Origin: Callipepla californica brunnescens
Taxonomy: Eukaryota; Chordata; Aves; Galliformes; Odontophoridae
Direction: 5' to 3'
Length of the DNA: 64,000 bases
NCBI GenBank assembly: GCA_023055505.1
Contig: JALIRH010000031.1
Location: 3,302,823-3,366,822, forward strand
Shown here: positions 1 through 12,450 of the stretch, piece after piece
Layout: every line of letters starts with the position of its first letter
Numbering within the stretch: position 1 is the stretch's first letter
The notes under the pieces: generated by a model
What the model saw: the letters and a program-made list of their open reading frames with translations, nothing else
Databases searched by the model: none
Told to the model about the DNA's origin: nothing
Position numbers and translations under genes: made by a program

Positions 1-720
1 TGTCACAGCAGACCCTCCTAGAGTCTGTCCCCTTCTTTCTTACAGCCCCCTTTAGATACTGATGAAATTTCCTGATGAGTTATCAATCAGGAGAAAGGAT
101 GGATGGAAAAGAAAATGATGTCAAGAAAATCTGCTAATAATAATAATAATAATATGAAGACTCTTCACTTTTTCTGCCACCCAGTGCTCCTAGAACATGA
201 CTTCACCACTCAATGCATTTCATAGTACTAGGTCTGGCAGGGATGGAGTGCCTTTACTTCATAGCAGCCTGTATGGTGCAATGCTTTGAACCAGTGTTTG
301 GATAGGTGCTGAGTTCTGCTCATACAGTGCAGAGCAGTATCTTTGTGTCGCAGACACACACAGACATATACACCTGGACATCAACTACACCAAGAAGCTG
401 CATGCAGGTGGTTAAGAGGGGAATATTTCACATCATTAGATGTCATGCTTAGCAGTAAAAACAAAGAAGTTGGAGGAAAGAGGGACATTAATGGTTATGA
501 TCTCCAAGTGTCCCTTCCAACTCAGAGGATTCTATGATTCCATGGCACTTGTCTTTCCAAGTACTCAGAATGTGTGCTCAGCTCCTGTTCTCCAGGGCTG
601 GACATCTGCCTGCCAATGGGAAGTGGTGTACAAGTCCCTTATTTTGCCTGGTTTACATGTGTGCATCTGATACTTTGCACTGTTTTTGTATTGATTCTTG
701 AGCCTTGTTTCCTCCCTTCT
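1..720. other. unique non-coding sequence before the mariner copy
   Basis: I see no gene here. Several short overlapping open frames exist on both strands, but none carries a recognisable domain and they contradict one another. The only structured item is a short TAA microsatellite near the start, listed separately. Confidence 0.5.
135..154. repeat. (TAA)n microsatellite
   Basis: About six TAA units stand in a row, read directly from the sequence. It is a short simple repeat of no evident function. Confidence 0.9.
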
Positions 721-1834
721 GTGCAGTTCATTCAAAAAGTAATGCCTCCTTTTTATTTCCACGGAAACTACAACAGGTACAAAAAGAACAATAACATTAC
801 CTGGTAGATCAAATTCTCAGATACAAAATACTATTTTTCAATACAGCTACCATCAGCATCTGTGCATTTTCACCAGCTTTGAACAAACAACTTCATGCAA
901 AACTTATAAAAGTCTGCACCAGCGGGGGTGACCCACTGTTTCACAGATGCTATGACAATGTTGTTGCCCAAACAGGCAGAAGTCAGAAGGAATCAAAATC
1001 CAAATTACATAGTGGGTGAGCTAGGGTAGTCCTGCAGAGGGTGGTGATGTCCTCCATGGTCTTCAAACTGGTACAGAACTTGGCATTGTTTTGTTGTAAG
1101 ATATTTTGTTGTTGTCTTCTTCTCTGACCTCACTCTCTAAGTCTGAGGATTCAGCTCAGTCATCATCACTATGTAGCAGTCAGAGGTGATGGTTTGTCTG
1201 AATTCCAAGAAATCCAAAAGGATCATCCCTTTCTTATCCCAAGTGACAGTACACATCACTTCACCTTCTGAGGGCTATATCTTGAACTATTTCTTTGATG
1301 GGGAATTCACATGCCGCCACTCCATGGACTGCTGTTTTGACTCCGACTCTGAGATATTCTAACTTTGCCACTGTCATTTCCAAATCATTGAAGCCAATAT
1401 TCAGCTCTGTACACAGTCCCCTAATTCTCATAGATCAGCTGATGGTGATGCTCTTCATTTCTGGTGTGACAACTGTGCATCAGCATCTGGAACATGGCTT
1501 GTCTTTCGTGCCACTGTTACTACCACCTCCAACTGCCTCACTGTGCTCACATTCATTGTTTGGGTTCTATAGATGTTCAGCAAGCATCAGTGAATGTCAA
1601 TAGCTGCTATTTTTCCACATAAGAATTCAATGACACGACTTTGCTTCATATGCACTTCCATGTCAGATATCATTTCTCCGACAGCTCTTCTGCTGCCGTC
1701 TGTCACATGGCAACAAAATATAGTGGAATATTGTTGGGAAGGTTCAATCTCTACTGCCATATCCCCAGTATCCACCTCTGACATCATGGACCAACGTGAT
1801 AAAATAGGAAGCATTACTTTCAGAGCAGCCCTCC
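721..1834 (-). mobile_element. Galluhop-type mariner transposon, near full length, decayed
   Basis: This is a Tc1/mariner DNA transposon of about 1.1 kb. Imperfect inverted ends are visible: the left end carries AAAGTAATGCCTCC, and the right end reads in reverse complement as CTGAAAGTAATGCTTCC. A TA dinucleotide, the mariner target site, directly follows the right end at 1835-1836; the left TA has eroded, so that boundary is good to a few bases. Family members move by cut and paste using one transposase, encoded here on the minus strand and broken by stops and shifts. A second, shorter relative with the same ends lies at 56047-56601. The name Galluhop comes from remembered similarity to the chicken family; assignment to mariner itself is firm because of the transposase motifs. 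Confidence 0.87.
806..1661 (-). pseudogene. mariner transposase pseudogene
   Basis: The transposase normally binds the terminal repeats with an N-terminal helix-turn-helix region and cuts DNA with a DDD catalytic core. Reading the minus strand, the N-terminus begins MEVHMKQ at 1661, followed by a residue run ending at an in-frame stop at 1587-1589. Beyond it NVSTVRQ is readable, typical of the mariner DNA-binding region. Further on, the hallmark MILLDFLEFRQTITSD appears at about 1192-1240. The HDNARPHTS-like catalytic motif is present at about 1070-1095 as QNNAKFCTS, so the catalytic aspartate reads as asparagine (codon at 1088-1090). The C-terminal WVTPAGADFY region follows near 925. With stops, frame changes and a lost catalytic residue it cannot make active enzyme. 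Length is close to the roughly 340 residues usual for mariners, minus small deletions. Confidence 0.85.
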
Positions 1835-1836
1835 TA

Positions 1837-4800
1837 TTCTCCTTCCATACAGTGGGAGAGTGAAGGTGCAGCTGTGGCTGTGGATGCTTATCTGTGACTC
1901 AGACAAACCTGACACACGTATACAGTCAATTTATTGCCATGTATAATATGAATTAAACAAAACCCAACCAACATAAGGCAAAATAGCCCAAATCAAGGAG
2001 TAAGTTAGCGATAAAAAAGGAATCAGAGCTCACAAACACTGATTCACAGTCTCCTGGCCTAACCTGTGTGAAGGGGATAGTTTTTGTTCCTTAGCAGCCG
2101 TGCTCTGTAAATCAGTATGCTTCAGAAGGAAATGGAAATGCAGAATCTTGAAAGGTAGAGCTTGAAGTACTCGCTGCCATACAAATGCTGCATACCACAA
2201 GCGCCTCTTCAAGGGTGAAATCATCTTGCAGGGATATTCTAAATGCTCATAAGACAGTTGATGAAAACATCGCAGTACTAACCAAAATCAGTTTAATAAT
2301 CTTAAGGTAAAATATTGAAAACCAGTGCTGATTTTGTGAAGAGAATTCTCATACATGCTTTTGTCACAGGAACTGGGAGAAAAGGATCCGACTTAGGACA
2401 GGATTGAATATGTGCCATGCACCATCTGCTAAGCCCTTCATTTCAGCTCTTGCTACTTTTTGAGAACAGTGACCCTGATGACTCCTTTCACCAGCACAGC
2501 TTTACAAAACTGACTTGTTACATCCTATGGGGGTACAACTTCTAAAAGGTAAGAGCCAGCCAGAATCAGCTGTTACTGTACATGGAGCTGCTTGTTGTAC
2601 AAAGTTGATTGGTTATAAATTGGACACTGAGTACTACCCGCCGCTGTAAGGTATCCAAGTAATTACAGAGTGATTTGCATCCTTTCAAGGATCTGCCCAG
2701 GAAAGCCGTGGACCTCTAAGTCCGCTCAGATGTGCTGAAGTGTATGCAGAAGAAGATGTGAAGGGGCATGAGTGAAATTGCGTGCTAAATTTGGGCTTCT
2801 TCCCTCTGGCAGCAGTGATTCAAAGCCTGAAACTTGTCATGGCCTTCCCTCGTGATGTGCACATGAAAGTGGGCATGGGAATGGAGAGCTGCATGGGCTG
2901 TGGATCCCTGCTCAGAGCTGGTAGCAATGAGAATATTCTACAGCAAGCATACATATGGGAGGGAGCTATAGCTCAGCCCTCCCCTCCTCCTCCTAACTGC
3001 ACACTGAAGGACAGTCCTGCCTGCCCTGCTGCCAGCCCTAATCTTTGAAAGTGTCACCATGAGGTTGCAGCCCTGAGAAATGGCTCTGGTTTTCCCCTTG
3101 AAAACCTGGTCTGCCTCATGAGTGTGCTGTTCTCATTAGTACAAGACTGCACTGCTTGTATGAAGAGGCATGCTGAAAGCTTCTCACCTTGTTTGAATTT
3201 AGCAGTCGTGCTATCTATCTCTGTGCTCCGAATACTTCAGCCCCAAACCAGCAAGGCAAGCCTTGTATGTAAAGGAGAACCATGACCTATCAGGTCACCA
3301 CCAGACCAAGCAGAAGCTCAAATCAGATGGGGGCACATGTCGGCAGCCCTGTCCAGGGCATAGCACATGTCACATGGCACAGGAGCTTTCTTTCCTGGCT
3401 GTGGACATACGAGCAGTACTGGGTCCGTCATAAACACTGCAGGTACAATATAAACCAATCAGAAAACTTTGGACAAAGATGAGTCTGGGGCATGAGTGTG
3501 CGTGGCTTGGTTTCTCTGCATCTCGAAGCTGCACTATTGCTGACCTGGTGCTCGCCAGATTTATGGTATTGTCAAACCATGACCTGTGCGGAGGGAGGAG
3601 AGGGCTGGTGGTATGAGAACAGGACTAAAAGCTTTTTACACATCTTTTGCTAATGAATGGTTATTTATTTCTCCATCCCCAACAACAACAATCTTCCTAG
3701 TATTTCCACAAAGGATGTATTATGATAATTTCTGTGGCTTTTCCTTCCTCCATTTTCTGCAGGATTGCAAAATCAGTGCCAGGAGTTCACTGTGAATGGG
3801 GTTTTAATGCTTAGTAGTTCATAGATTTTTACAAGCGCTGGCAGCAGTCTAAAATAAAGAGAGAGGAAATCTCATGACTTGACATCTGAAATGTTCCCAG
3901 ACTTCAAAGAAGTTTCAGCTGGTCAAGCAGCTTCATTTCAATAACTCAGAAGGAAGGTGTTAGGAAACCCAGGAGTGGATGAGCTCCCATCAGGGGTAGA
4001 GTGCTGGAGAGCATGAAAGAAAATAAATCCCTCCTGGTGGAGCTGAGGTTGAAGTGTCAAGGAGCTGGAGTGCTAAGGGAGCCAGTGTGAACTTTAGACT
4101 GAAGTATATACAGGATGCATTTGGCCTCAGCCAACTCTGAAATAATAAAGCATCAGCCAGGGTTGAGAGAGAAGAAAGAATAACCTTTGAAAGTATATTG
4201 CTGATTTTTTTATTTCGTGATTTTTTTTTTTATTTTTTTGTAGAGTCATTTATCACACGCAAGTCGCTCAACAGAATGTTTTGTTGTCTCTACTTCATGA
4301 GAAGATGGCAGCTACCCTCTGAATGGCAACAAAGTACATCTGAATGCCTGGTGCTTTTGTGAATCTGACAGCTAGGACTCACCAGCAGAGGGCTGGGTTT
4401 GGCTGAAATGCCACTGGTATGAGTCTTAACGTCCTGGCACTAGGACGACCACTTCCCAGGGCACACATGCCTTCCAAAGAAGGAAGCACAGTAAAACACA
4501 GCAGATGATTGGCAGATGCCATATTTGTTGGAGGGCAATAGGACTGTGTTGTTGCATAGCAAAGAGCAGTCTAGCTGAATGCTTCTATCAAACAATTCTG
4601 CTTGTTAATGAAAGTACCTTACGCATTACAGCTGCACACTGTACAGCTGGAAAGCATTGCTGCTTGCTCTTCCCTGCTAGAGATAACTCTCTCAATTACT
4701 CTGTGGAGCCTCTTAAGTAAACCATTCTCAGTTCTCTGTCATGCTGTACAATAGGTTAACTGTAAACCATTAAGCATTTTCCCTGGGGAGGGACTCCACA

Positions 4801-5870
4801 GATAAACCACACCAAGGGACTCTTCGATAAAAAGGAGCAATCATCTGTAACAAGTGAGTGATTGCAGAAGGCTTCTGGTGGTGGCACTGGTGGTGGCAGT
4901 CATGATAAGGGAGAGAAAGCTGGTTAAACCATCCTCCAGGAGTGTGAAAAACTGAATACTGTCTAGGGAATTGGAAGTAAACAGGGACAGCCACAGTTTC
5001 ACTGTTTTATGTGCAACAGATTCACCAGTAATGTCTGAGGGCCTGAGAGCTGTAGATTATCTCAGTGTTGCAATTTACTCTCAGAATTGGGTTTTCTGTA
5101 CCTGTGTCTTCCCTGGTGCTAATGCAGTTAACCTCTGTATATCAGCCTGACTAGAACTACAGCTGCCCATTCAGAATCAGGGTTTCAGGATGTATAAATA
5201 CCTTAAGTAAAAAAACACTTTGTTAAGCTTGGAGGTTAAGACATCAAACTTCAGGAGGGATCCAGTTCTTTGAAATGACTTTTAACTCCTAGAGCTGTTT
5301 GAATTTCTTTCCACTTGCAACTGGAAGATTTATCTACAGTATATTTTATAGCATTTTGTATGGCTAGAGATTGCTTTAGTTCCTTGCATAAATAACAAAG
5401 ATCTGTATTTCCTGTTTTCTTCCTATTCTGAGCTTCAAGAATTGCAGGGGAATCAAAATTTCTGAGTACATATACTTGCTATAAATGTGTCCTGTAGATT
5501 GGGAGTAAAAAGGACTAACTTTTTATAGACCTCTCTCATTAAAAGTCACCTTCAGAAAACACTGCTGCTCCTTGCTTATAATCAAATGACATCTTATAAC
5601 CACCTAACCGTTTTTAATATCCCCTTGACTCTATTGTATTTTACCGAGGCTCAGACACTGTCTAGCTAGTCAAGGAAAAGAGTATACCATCATATTTAAA
5701 AGCAGTTATTGGGACAGGTTTTACAGGCAGTGGGCTAAGACAATTCAGAAACAATTGCTTATGTGATAGTTTGAGGATTTGTCCCTGTCAAACAGTTAAT
5801 ATTGCTTTAATACATGAAGTAGGCTGTATAAGACAGCAATAATGAAAAATGTCAGGAAAGACAATATCAA
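1837..5870. other. unique non-coding sequence
   Basis: I see no gene, RNA or recognisable transposon. Short open frames (for example 2782-3048 and 4505-4720) lack domains. A T-rich run lies at 4206-4243. The stretch 4505-4690 is less repetitive than its surroundings, but I cannot assign it a role. Confidence 0.45.
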
Positions 5871-6520
5871 TTGTTATTCAACATCCACATCAAAGATTAC
5901 TTTTTTGTCAGTAGCTTTCAGAAAATGTATTTTCCATCAGATCTGATTGCGTTCTTCTTTGAAGTGCTCCATCCTCCCGGTAGATTTAATGTGACATCTA
6001 GGCACTTTTTAGTCCCTGGGCCTCTGAGGCGATTCAAAGAGGCACAACAAGCCATCACAGGTTTATCCTCAAAGGCCGACACTGTCTGTCTGATTTATTG
6101 TAACTTTAAGAATCATCTCCAGCAAAGCATGAGCCTTTCTACCCATCCGCAGCCTCAGACTTTTATCAATTCATTTGTATGCAGCCTGTACATTCTGGAA
6201 CTGAGAGCCCTATAGCCACTCATGGAAAATGCATTACCTGCTACTAATCCTTTTTATCTTTAAAGTCTGTATTTTTTATGTATAAGTCATTTTGGGTTAT
6301 CATAAAATATACATAATTCTCGCCCCAAAAAAGACAAAATGAAAAGAGAATATATAATAAGTTATGAGCTTGCCGTGTCCTTATCACCAAGGATTCTAAA
6401 TAAACAGCTCTCTTTATGTAAACACCGAGGGATATAAAACTGTGATTACTTTCAATAGGGAGTAGCAATGCTTCCATTTTTGTTCCTCGTTTCAAAGCGA
6501 AACAGTAAGATGCGTCATTT
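5871..6520. promoter_or_regulatory. candidate conserved non-coding element, unproven
   Basis: No protein is recognisable here, although a 114-codon open frame spans 5871-6215. The stretch is unusually complex for the window, with few homopolymers and several short motifs of the kind bound by developmental factors: TTTATTG and GTAAACA-like forkhead-type sites near 6090 and 6420, and TTTATCAATT near 6165. This texture is typical of vertebrate enhancers, but it is an impression from one sequence. It could equally be ordinary unique DNA. Confidence 0.2.
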
Positions 6521-6990
6521 TAAACATGTTTGGGAGCACTTTTATTTTCTGCTTCATTGATTTGGGGGACTGACAGCTGTAGGGCTATGCTACCTTTCAA
6601 ACTTCTGTCATATACCACAGGTATCCAGAAGTACATTATGTTTTCAACATTTTGCTTCAAATTCATGGTCAATCGTAAGTTTATGTCATCTGTTTTCCCT
6701 TCCTTTCCCTTCCCTGTGTATATCTGATGTATATGTATACACTTAAGTCTTTGTATGTGTGCATGCATGAATGCATACAAGGTTTTCTCATCATTAAGGC
6801 TTAGAAGCTGTTACTGGGAAGAGTTTTATTAACAGTGAGCTAAGGGAACTTAATTGACAGCATTGAAAGTTTTCAAGTTCTTGGGACAAATATGGCCTGA
6901 AACAATACATGTGTTTAAACGGTCAGTTTTAACAAAAGCCATTGGGACTGAAGAACCCTGCTGGAACCAAGAATCTATTAATTTAGGCAG

Positions 6991-7018
6991 GTATAGGTAT
7001 ATATGTATAGGTATATAT
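6991..7018. repeat. 14-bp tandem duplication
   Basis: The unit GTATAGGTATATAT occurs twice in direct succession without mismatch. It is a small tandem repeat of no evident function. Confidence 0.9.
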
Positions 7019-7851
7019 GTCCCTAGAGGCTTACTGTTCCAGTGAATTTGTTCTCTTGTCCAAACTCATTCTGTACCTCTGAAGAGAAATTAATGTTTAA
7101 CATCATATACTTACTAACGGATAATACATTAACTAATTAAATTAGCTGAGTTACACAAAGATAAAATGTAATGAAGAGTAGATCTAGGTCTATTTGTTAG
7201 ACGATATGCAAGAAACAAACAAAGAGCAAGTGTAAAATCAGATCTACTTTTTACATTTGGAAATAATACTCAAATACAATTTTAATGAATATTTTTCCAA
7301 CCTAATGGACAACATAATACATTATTAAAATGGCAAATAGGGACAGTTGTACAGTACTGTTAGAATGCTGTTAGAAGAAAAAATATTGTCTATATGACTG
7401 GCAGTGATTTTTGGTTCTAAACTACCTGAATATCTTGCAAAGATATTTGCCTAAAAACCTCAAGGCATGCCACAAATACTATGTAAGGCACTAGTGTGAG
7501 AGACATTAAGATATGTATCTTTACAATCACTTATTGGTGCTGTTAACTTCATAGGACTTTTCACAGTTTACACAATGATTCTCATCCCTTTGCATGTTTA
7601 AGATTGACTTTTCTTTGAAAGTCATTTGACATCTGAGATTGAATTCAGAAAATGAAAGCCCAATTTTCTCTGATATACTGGCAAGTACTTAAGAGAAAAT
7701 CTTGAATCCAGTTCTCCTTTTCTTTACTAAGATTTCTGCAGAACAGCATTCTCAATTAAACTGTTATCCTTTATCAGCTGTTCCTTCCATCAGTACTTGA
7801 TTTTCTAATCTTTTATCACAATCTGAGACAGGATAAGTATCTCACAGCCAC

Positions 7852-7879
7852 TTTTATTTATTTGTTTATTTATTTATTG
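7852..7879. repeat. (TTTA)n imperfect microsatellite
   Basis: TTTA units interrupted by one TTTG are read directly. It is short and imperfect, with no evident function. Confidence 0.8.
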
Positions 7880-10800
7880 GTATATAAAGCATGTTGAAGA
7901 ATAGACATCTATGACTAGGAAAAGGCTATTACTTTTTTTTGTTGTTGTTGTTCCAGAAGTCGTGTTTCTTTTTAAACATAATGTGTACTACATACTGTCA
8001 CTACCTGTTGATTTCTCTAAGTCTGGTTTTTCATCTGAGTTTAATTTTGCTCTTTAAGAAATTAATCACTATTTTTTTCCTGACCGGATTGAATAGTTCA
8101 GCTTTAGTATGAATAAATCATTCCCTCTTGTTACTAAAATGATGAATTATAAATAATTATTCAACTAAAGTAAGTATATTTATGACTGGCATTACAAAAT
8201 ATGTCCTGAATTTCTCAATTCACATATTCTGACCTGTTGTTTTTAATTTGTAGTACTCTTTCGACAGTGTTCTTTCTTCTGGATTGTGTCCAAAGCCTTC
8301 ATGCATGCAGTGGCACCAGGCAGGGAAACTTGTGCAATGCAGTTTTATGACTGAGTAACATAAGAAATGATGATATACTGAAATATGAGTTCTAGGGCAC
8401 TCAGAAATGGAGGGTAATTTTTTTCACACACTAGCCCTGAATACTTTTTTTGCCATAGATAGACAATTAAAATTCTGGTTCAGCTAATCTTGAAATAAAT
8501 GGAAAGAGTTATCTTCACTGGAAAATGGATCGATCTATAGGAGAGCAAATATGTACTGAGAGAAAGAATAATAGAAAGATACTTCTCCTTTTTAAATATC
8601 TCCTGCATTCGGTGATATCAGCGCTTATGCTCATATCACTGAAGGTCTTTCTGGAAGCACACTGTGTTAAAGTAGTAGGCCAGTAGCTGTGAATTAGTAC
8701 AGCCAAAGCCAGACATTATTCCCTGTGCAAGTTAATTGTGGGCAAAGGAACTTGTCATAGCAAGTTTTCTCCACTGTCTTGTTAATGAACCTTGGCATTC
8801 CCTTAGAGAGATCTTCTATAAGGGTGAGAGAATAGTTCAGGCTTTATATCTTGTTTGGCTCAGATTTTATGTCTTTTCATCTTTGCCTTGACCTTTCTCC
8901 ATTTAGATGGTTGCTAACATATGAATTATTGTTAGTAATTAGAAGAAATTAATTTCATAAAGGTGTAATTTGTTTAGGAAGTGTTTCACCAATCTTATAA
9001 CAAGAGTTAGCTGATCTTTCTCATACCATGTACTATCTAATACTATGAAAAAGGAGACACACAGAAATATCTGTGTTTTTAAGAACAAATTTGTGATCTT
9101 TATCATGCCACAGATCAGAAATCTAAATAAATGATATCATTGTATACCAAATCCAAAAATATTTAAAATAATATATTTGACAGGATGTTAAATAAGGTGC
9201 TGCCATTGAAATTTGGTGACATCTGTTTTCTTTCATTAATTTCCCTGCATAGACTACAGAAAGGCATGTGATCTACTTTCCTCTAAAAAGAGAGCAAAGC
9301 CCCTACCTTATGTAAAAAGTTTTAACAGTTTCCTGCATTTTCAGTTCTGCGGTGTTGCTCTGTTAGATCACCTGAGATTCTTATGACTTGGTCATCCAAA
9401 GCTGTCCTAAGAATTAGGATGGAGTGTTGGAAAATTTAAAATCCTGGGTTCCGGATGGGGAAGACTTAGTAGATACATGCTCAGTGATGAACAATTAAAG
9501 CTGTGTGGCCAAATTGGGATGGCTGTGTAACTTAATGGCTGCTTAATTACTCTGAGGTTGACTTGGCTTTTGGGACATGGTCAACAGAGTATAAGTATTC
9601 TTTAGAGCCTCCAAAATTCCCTGATGCCTTGGGTGTAAAATTTTCTTACTAATCACTGAAAGGCAAGGTGCAGGAAATCAGTCACCAGGCCTAGCAGTGA
9701 GAAAATGGTTTTTATTGCCAAAAATCCGTTCTCTTTGTATTCCTCTTCTAAGACTGATTAATTTAAAGGAGCATAATGTTTTAATAGAATGTACTGACAT
9801 TTTCAGAGTCTAATATACACACTTTTTTTGACCAGAATTGTTTGTCAGTGATCTACATTCTGTTGTTATCAGTGTTGTCTAGTTGTTAGCTATGTATAAA
9901 TGGAAACTGCAACATTTTGCACAATTAGAAATTTTATGTTGGAGACAGATTGCAGCAGGATTGAGAACTGACCTTTATCTGTAAGCAGCCTCTTCTACTT
10001 GCAGTAAGAGGCCTTGCTCATTCTTTTACCCTAAGTTCTAGAACTCAAGAAAACCTATTCTAGCTTAGAAAAGCAGACGACCTTGTCAAGACAGGAAAAA
10101 TAACACACGAAAAAGATGGAAAATCCCACTACAGCAGGAGAGACACAAAAACAAGAACAAAAAAAAAAAGCCACATCCCATTCTATCCCAGTCAGTTTGA
10201 AGGGACTGATTAAAAAGAAACTGTTTGCCTTGGGAAGTATTACGCTCTGATCTATCCAAAGGCTTTTTCTGAAGTACCTATTATCAAGTTGCCCAAGCCG
10301 AGAATGGTAGAGGCAAAAAGAGTCAAGTTGCAAATGCTGGTTGGAGTATTTGATGAACGACTGAGTTTAGTGCTCGGATTCCAAAGAGATAATAAAGTAA
10401 AAATATAAAACATATGAAAACTGAATACAAAAATATCATAATCTCAGTGATTACTTATACTATAATATAACTGGTATAAAAAAAGGAGATGTTTGTTGCA
10501 GGAACATTTGCAATTGTTCTCCAAATGTACTGGGACATACAGCAGTTTATACACTTGGATACACACTCTTTCCAGACAGAACTCAGAGTAAGAGTTTGCA
10601 AAAACTGCTCAAATTCAAGAGCAGGGTAGGAAGCACTACAGCTTGCCCTGTTTTTTGGGGCAGCTCTGATGATTGTCCTTTCCATGATGCAGGAGCTGCC
10701 CTTTGTTGTTTGGCCAGGGTTGGTCAAGTGCATAGGGCTTCCAGGCCAAACCCTATCCTTAGAGATAAATTGTTCTGTATATAAAGTTAGTTTTGTATAC

Positions 10801-12090
10801 CCTAGCTGAAAAGAAATCCCCAGGGAGCTGATAAAGGTGTATTTCTAGTCATTTTTCACTGCTGGAAAGGCACAATTCAGACTCTAACATATACCGCACA
10901 ACACTGGCTGTACAGAGAATGCTAAATTCTGTTTGTTGATCTTCATTTAACACAAACAGCAGGCAACCAATATTCTATTGCTACACAAACAAAAACCCAT
11001 ACCAGATTATTTGGTATTTGGATTGAGAAGATTTGGTGGATATCTATTTGGGCAAGAAAATGCTTGGGCGAAAGCAGAAGGCCCAAATATCAGAGTAGAA
11101 GCACTCTCCAACAGAGCCTGAACAAGGATGGGGCTGCTGGCTTGACTGAAATTTGGGATTAAAATATTTGGCTGTAAAAACTCTGGGAATGTAAGAAAAG
11201 TATGTTGTTTAATGTTTCCTGCAGAAGAGTTTCTTCAAAGGAACCACATTTTATGAAGTTACAAATCGTTCCATTTAAGATAAAACAAAGTTTACAAGAT
11301 TCCAATTTTGGCTTACTCTTTCAGCAAAAGTGGTTGAAAATAATAACTGACAGAATAACTCCGACTCTGATCAACAATGTAATCACTGAGGCAAGAACAG
11401 GTAAATATTGCGTGGAGGCAGCATCAGAAATTATCGTAGATTGACTTGTCAGTTCTAGGCTGGGTTTGTATGCATTGTGAATGGAAAATTCTTGTAAATG
11501 AGAAGAAATACTACAATTAGATTGTGTACTTTATACCTGGTAGTTCTTTGCTGCTGTGAATTGCCTAAGCTGAACTGGAAGCTGATGATTTCCTATGTAT
11601 TTTTTCTAACCTGTTCTTTATATCTAAACTTTTGCCCAACAGTGTTTTTTTCTTTTATTCTTCATTTTCTTCCAGAAGCACACAATTTTTAGTAGAGAAA
11701 AGCATCCCCCCTTTGGAGACACTCAGAAGGTGACAGCTTCAGTAAACATAGTATCTTTTATTCTTCCAAATGCAAACTGTTTGTGAATTTCTTTTCCCTC
11801 AAGATCAAATGTGAATTTCTTCCCTGAGCATCTTGGCTTTATGTGTTAAGGTTGAATAGTTTTGAATTTTGTTTTACATTTTTAGTACCAGTTTGTTACT
11901 TTTTACTAAACACTCTGACGAATTTTAAGATGAGTGGAGTTCTAATAAGTTACTATTTTTCAAAGTATTACAAGTCGAATGTATCATAAGATGATGTAAT
12001 AAGGAAAAAAAATCAACCAATAATGAAAAGCTAGGTAAATGGGAATGTTTAAGGTCTATTGTATGCAGGGAAGTACATTAAGGCAGATCT

Positions 12091-12450
12091 AAGAGACACG
12101 TTAATGGATTTAGCATTAACAATCAAACCTGAACTTAGTATAAATCAAATACCACCACATTTTAGCCTAATGTACACCCACTTATTCATTAGCATTGTTC
12201 AATGCAGATTATAAATATTAGTGAAGAAACCTCCAGCTCTTTATGAGTCTTTCCACCGATCCAGCAATAATTGAATAATAATGATGTCAGGCTTATTTTT
12301 ATGAATCACTATAACTTATTGATTTTCACCTGGGGTTTGAGAGAGCTTTCTCAGCCAGCATACAACAGGAAATGCTTATAAGCCATTAAAAAACAAAGGG
12401 GAGAAAGAAGAACAGAGAAAAGAAGCAGTGGGAAGGCAATGGAAGTAACA
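12091..12450. promoter_or_regulatory. candidate conserved non-coding element, unproven
   Basis: No coding or transposon signal is present. The stretch holds many short AT-core motifs of the homeodomain and POU type in non-repetitive context: AGCATTAACAATC near 12112, TCATTAGCATTG near 12186, TTCAATGCAGATTATAAAT near 12199 and AATAATTGAATAATAATGATG near 12266. Such clustering is common in enhancers of developmental genes, but AT-rich background can produce it by chance. Confidence 0.18.

Larger units (their letters stand above)
6521..12090. other. unique AT-rich non-coding sequence
   Basis: No gene or transposon is recognisable. It contains a 14-bp tandem duplication at 6991-7018, a TTTA-rich run at 7852-7879 and a short GTT run near 7940. 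Open frames up to 92 codons (10055-10333 and 10455-10733, minus strand) show no domain, and their composition is that of background. Confidence 0.5.
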
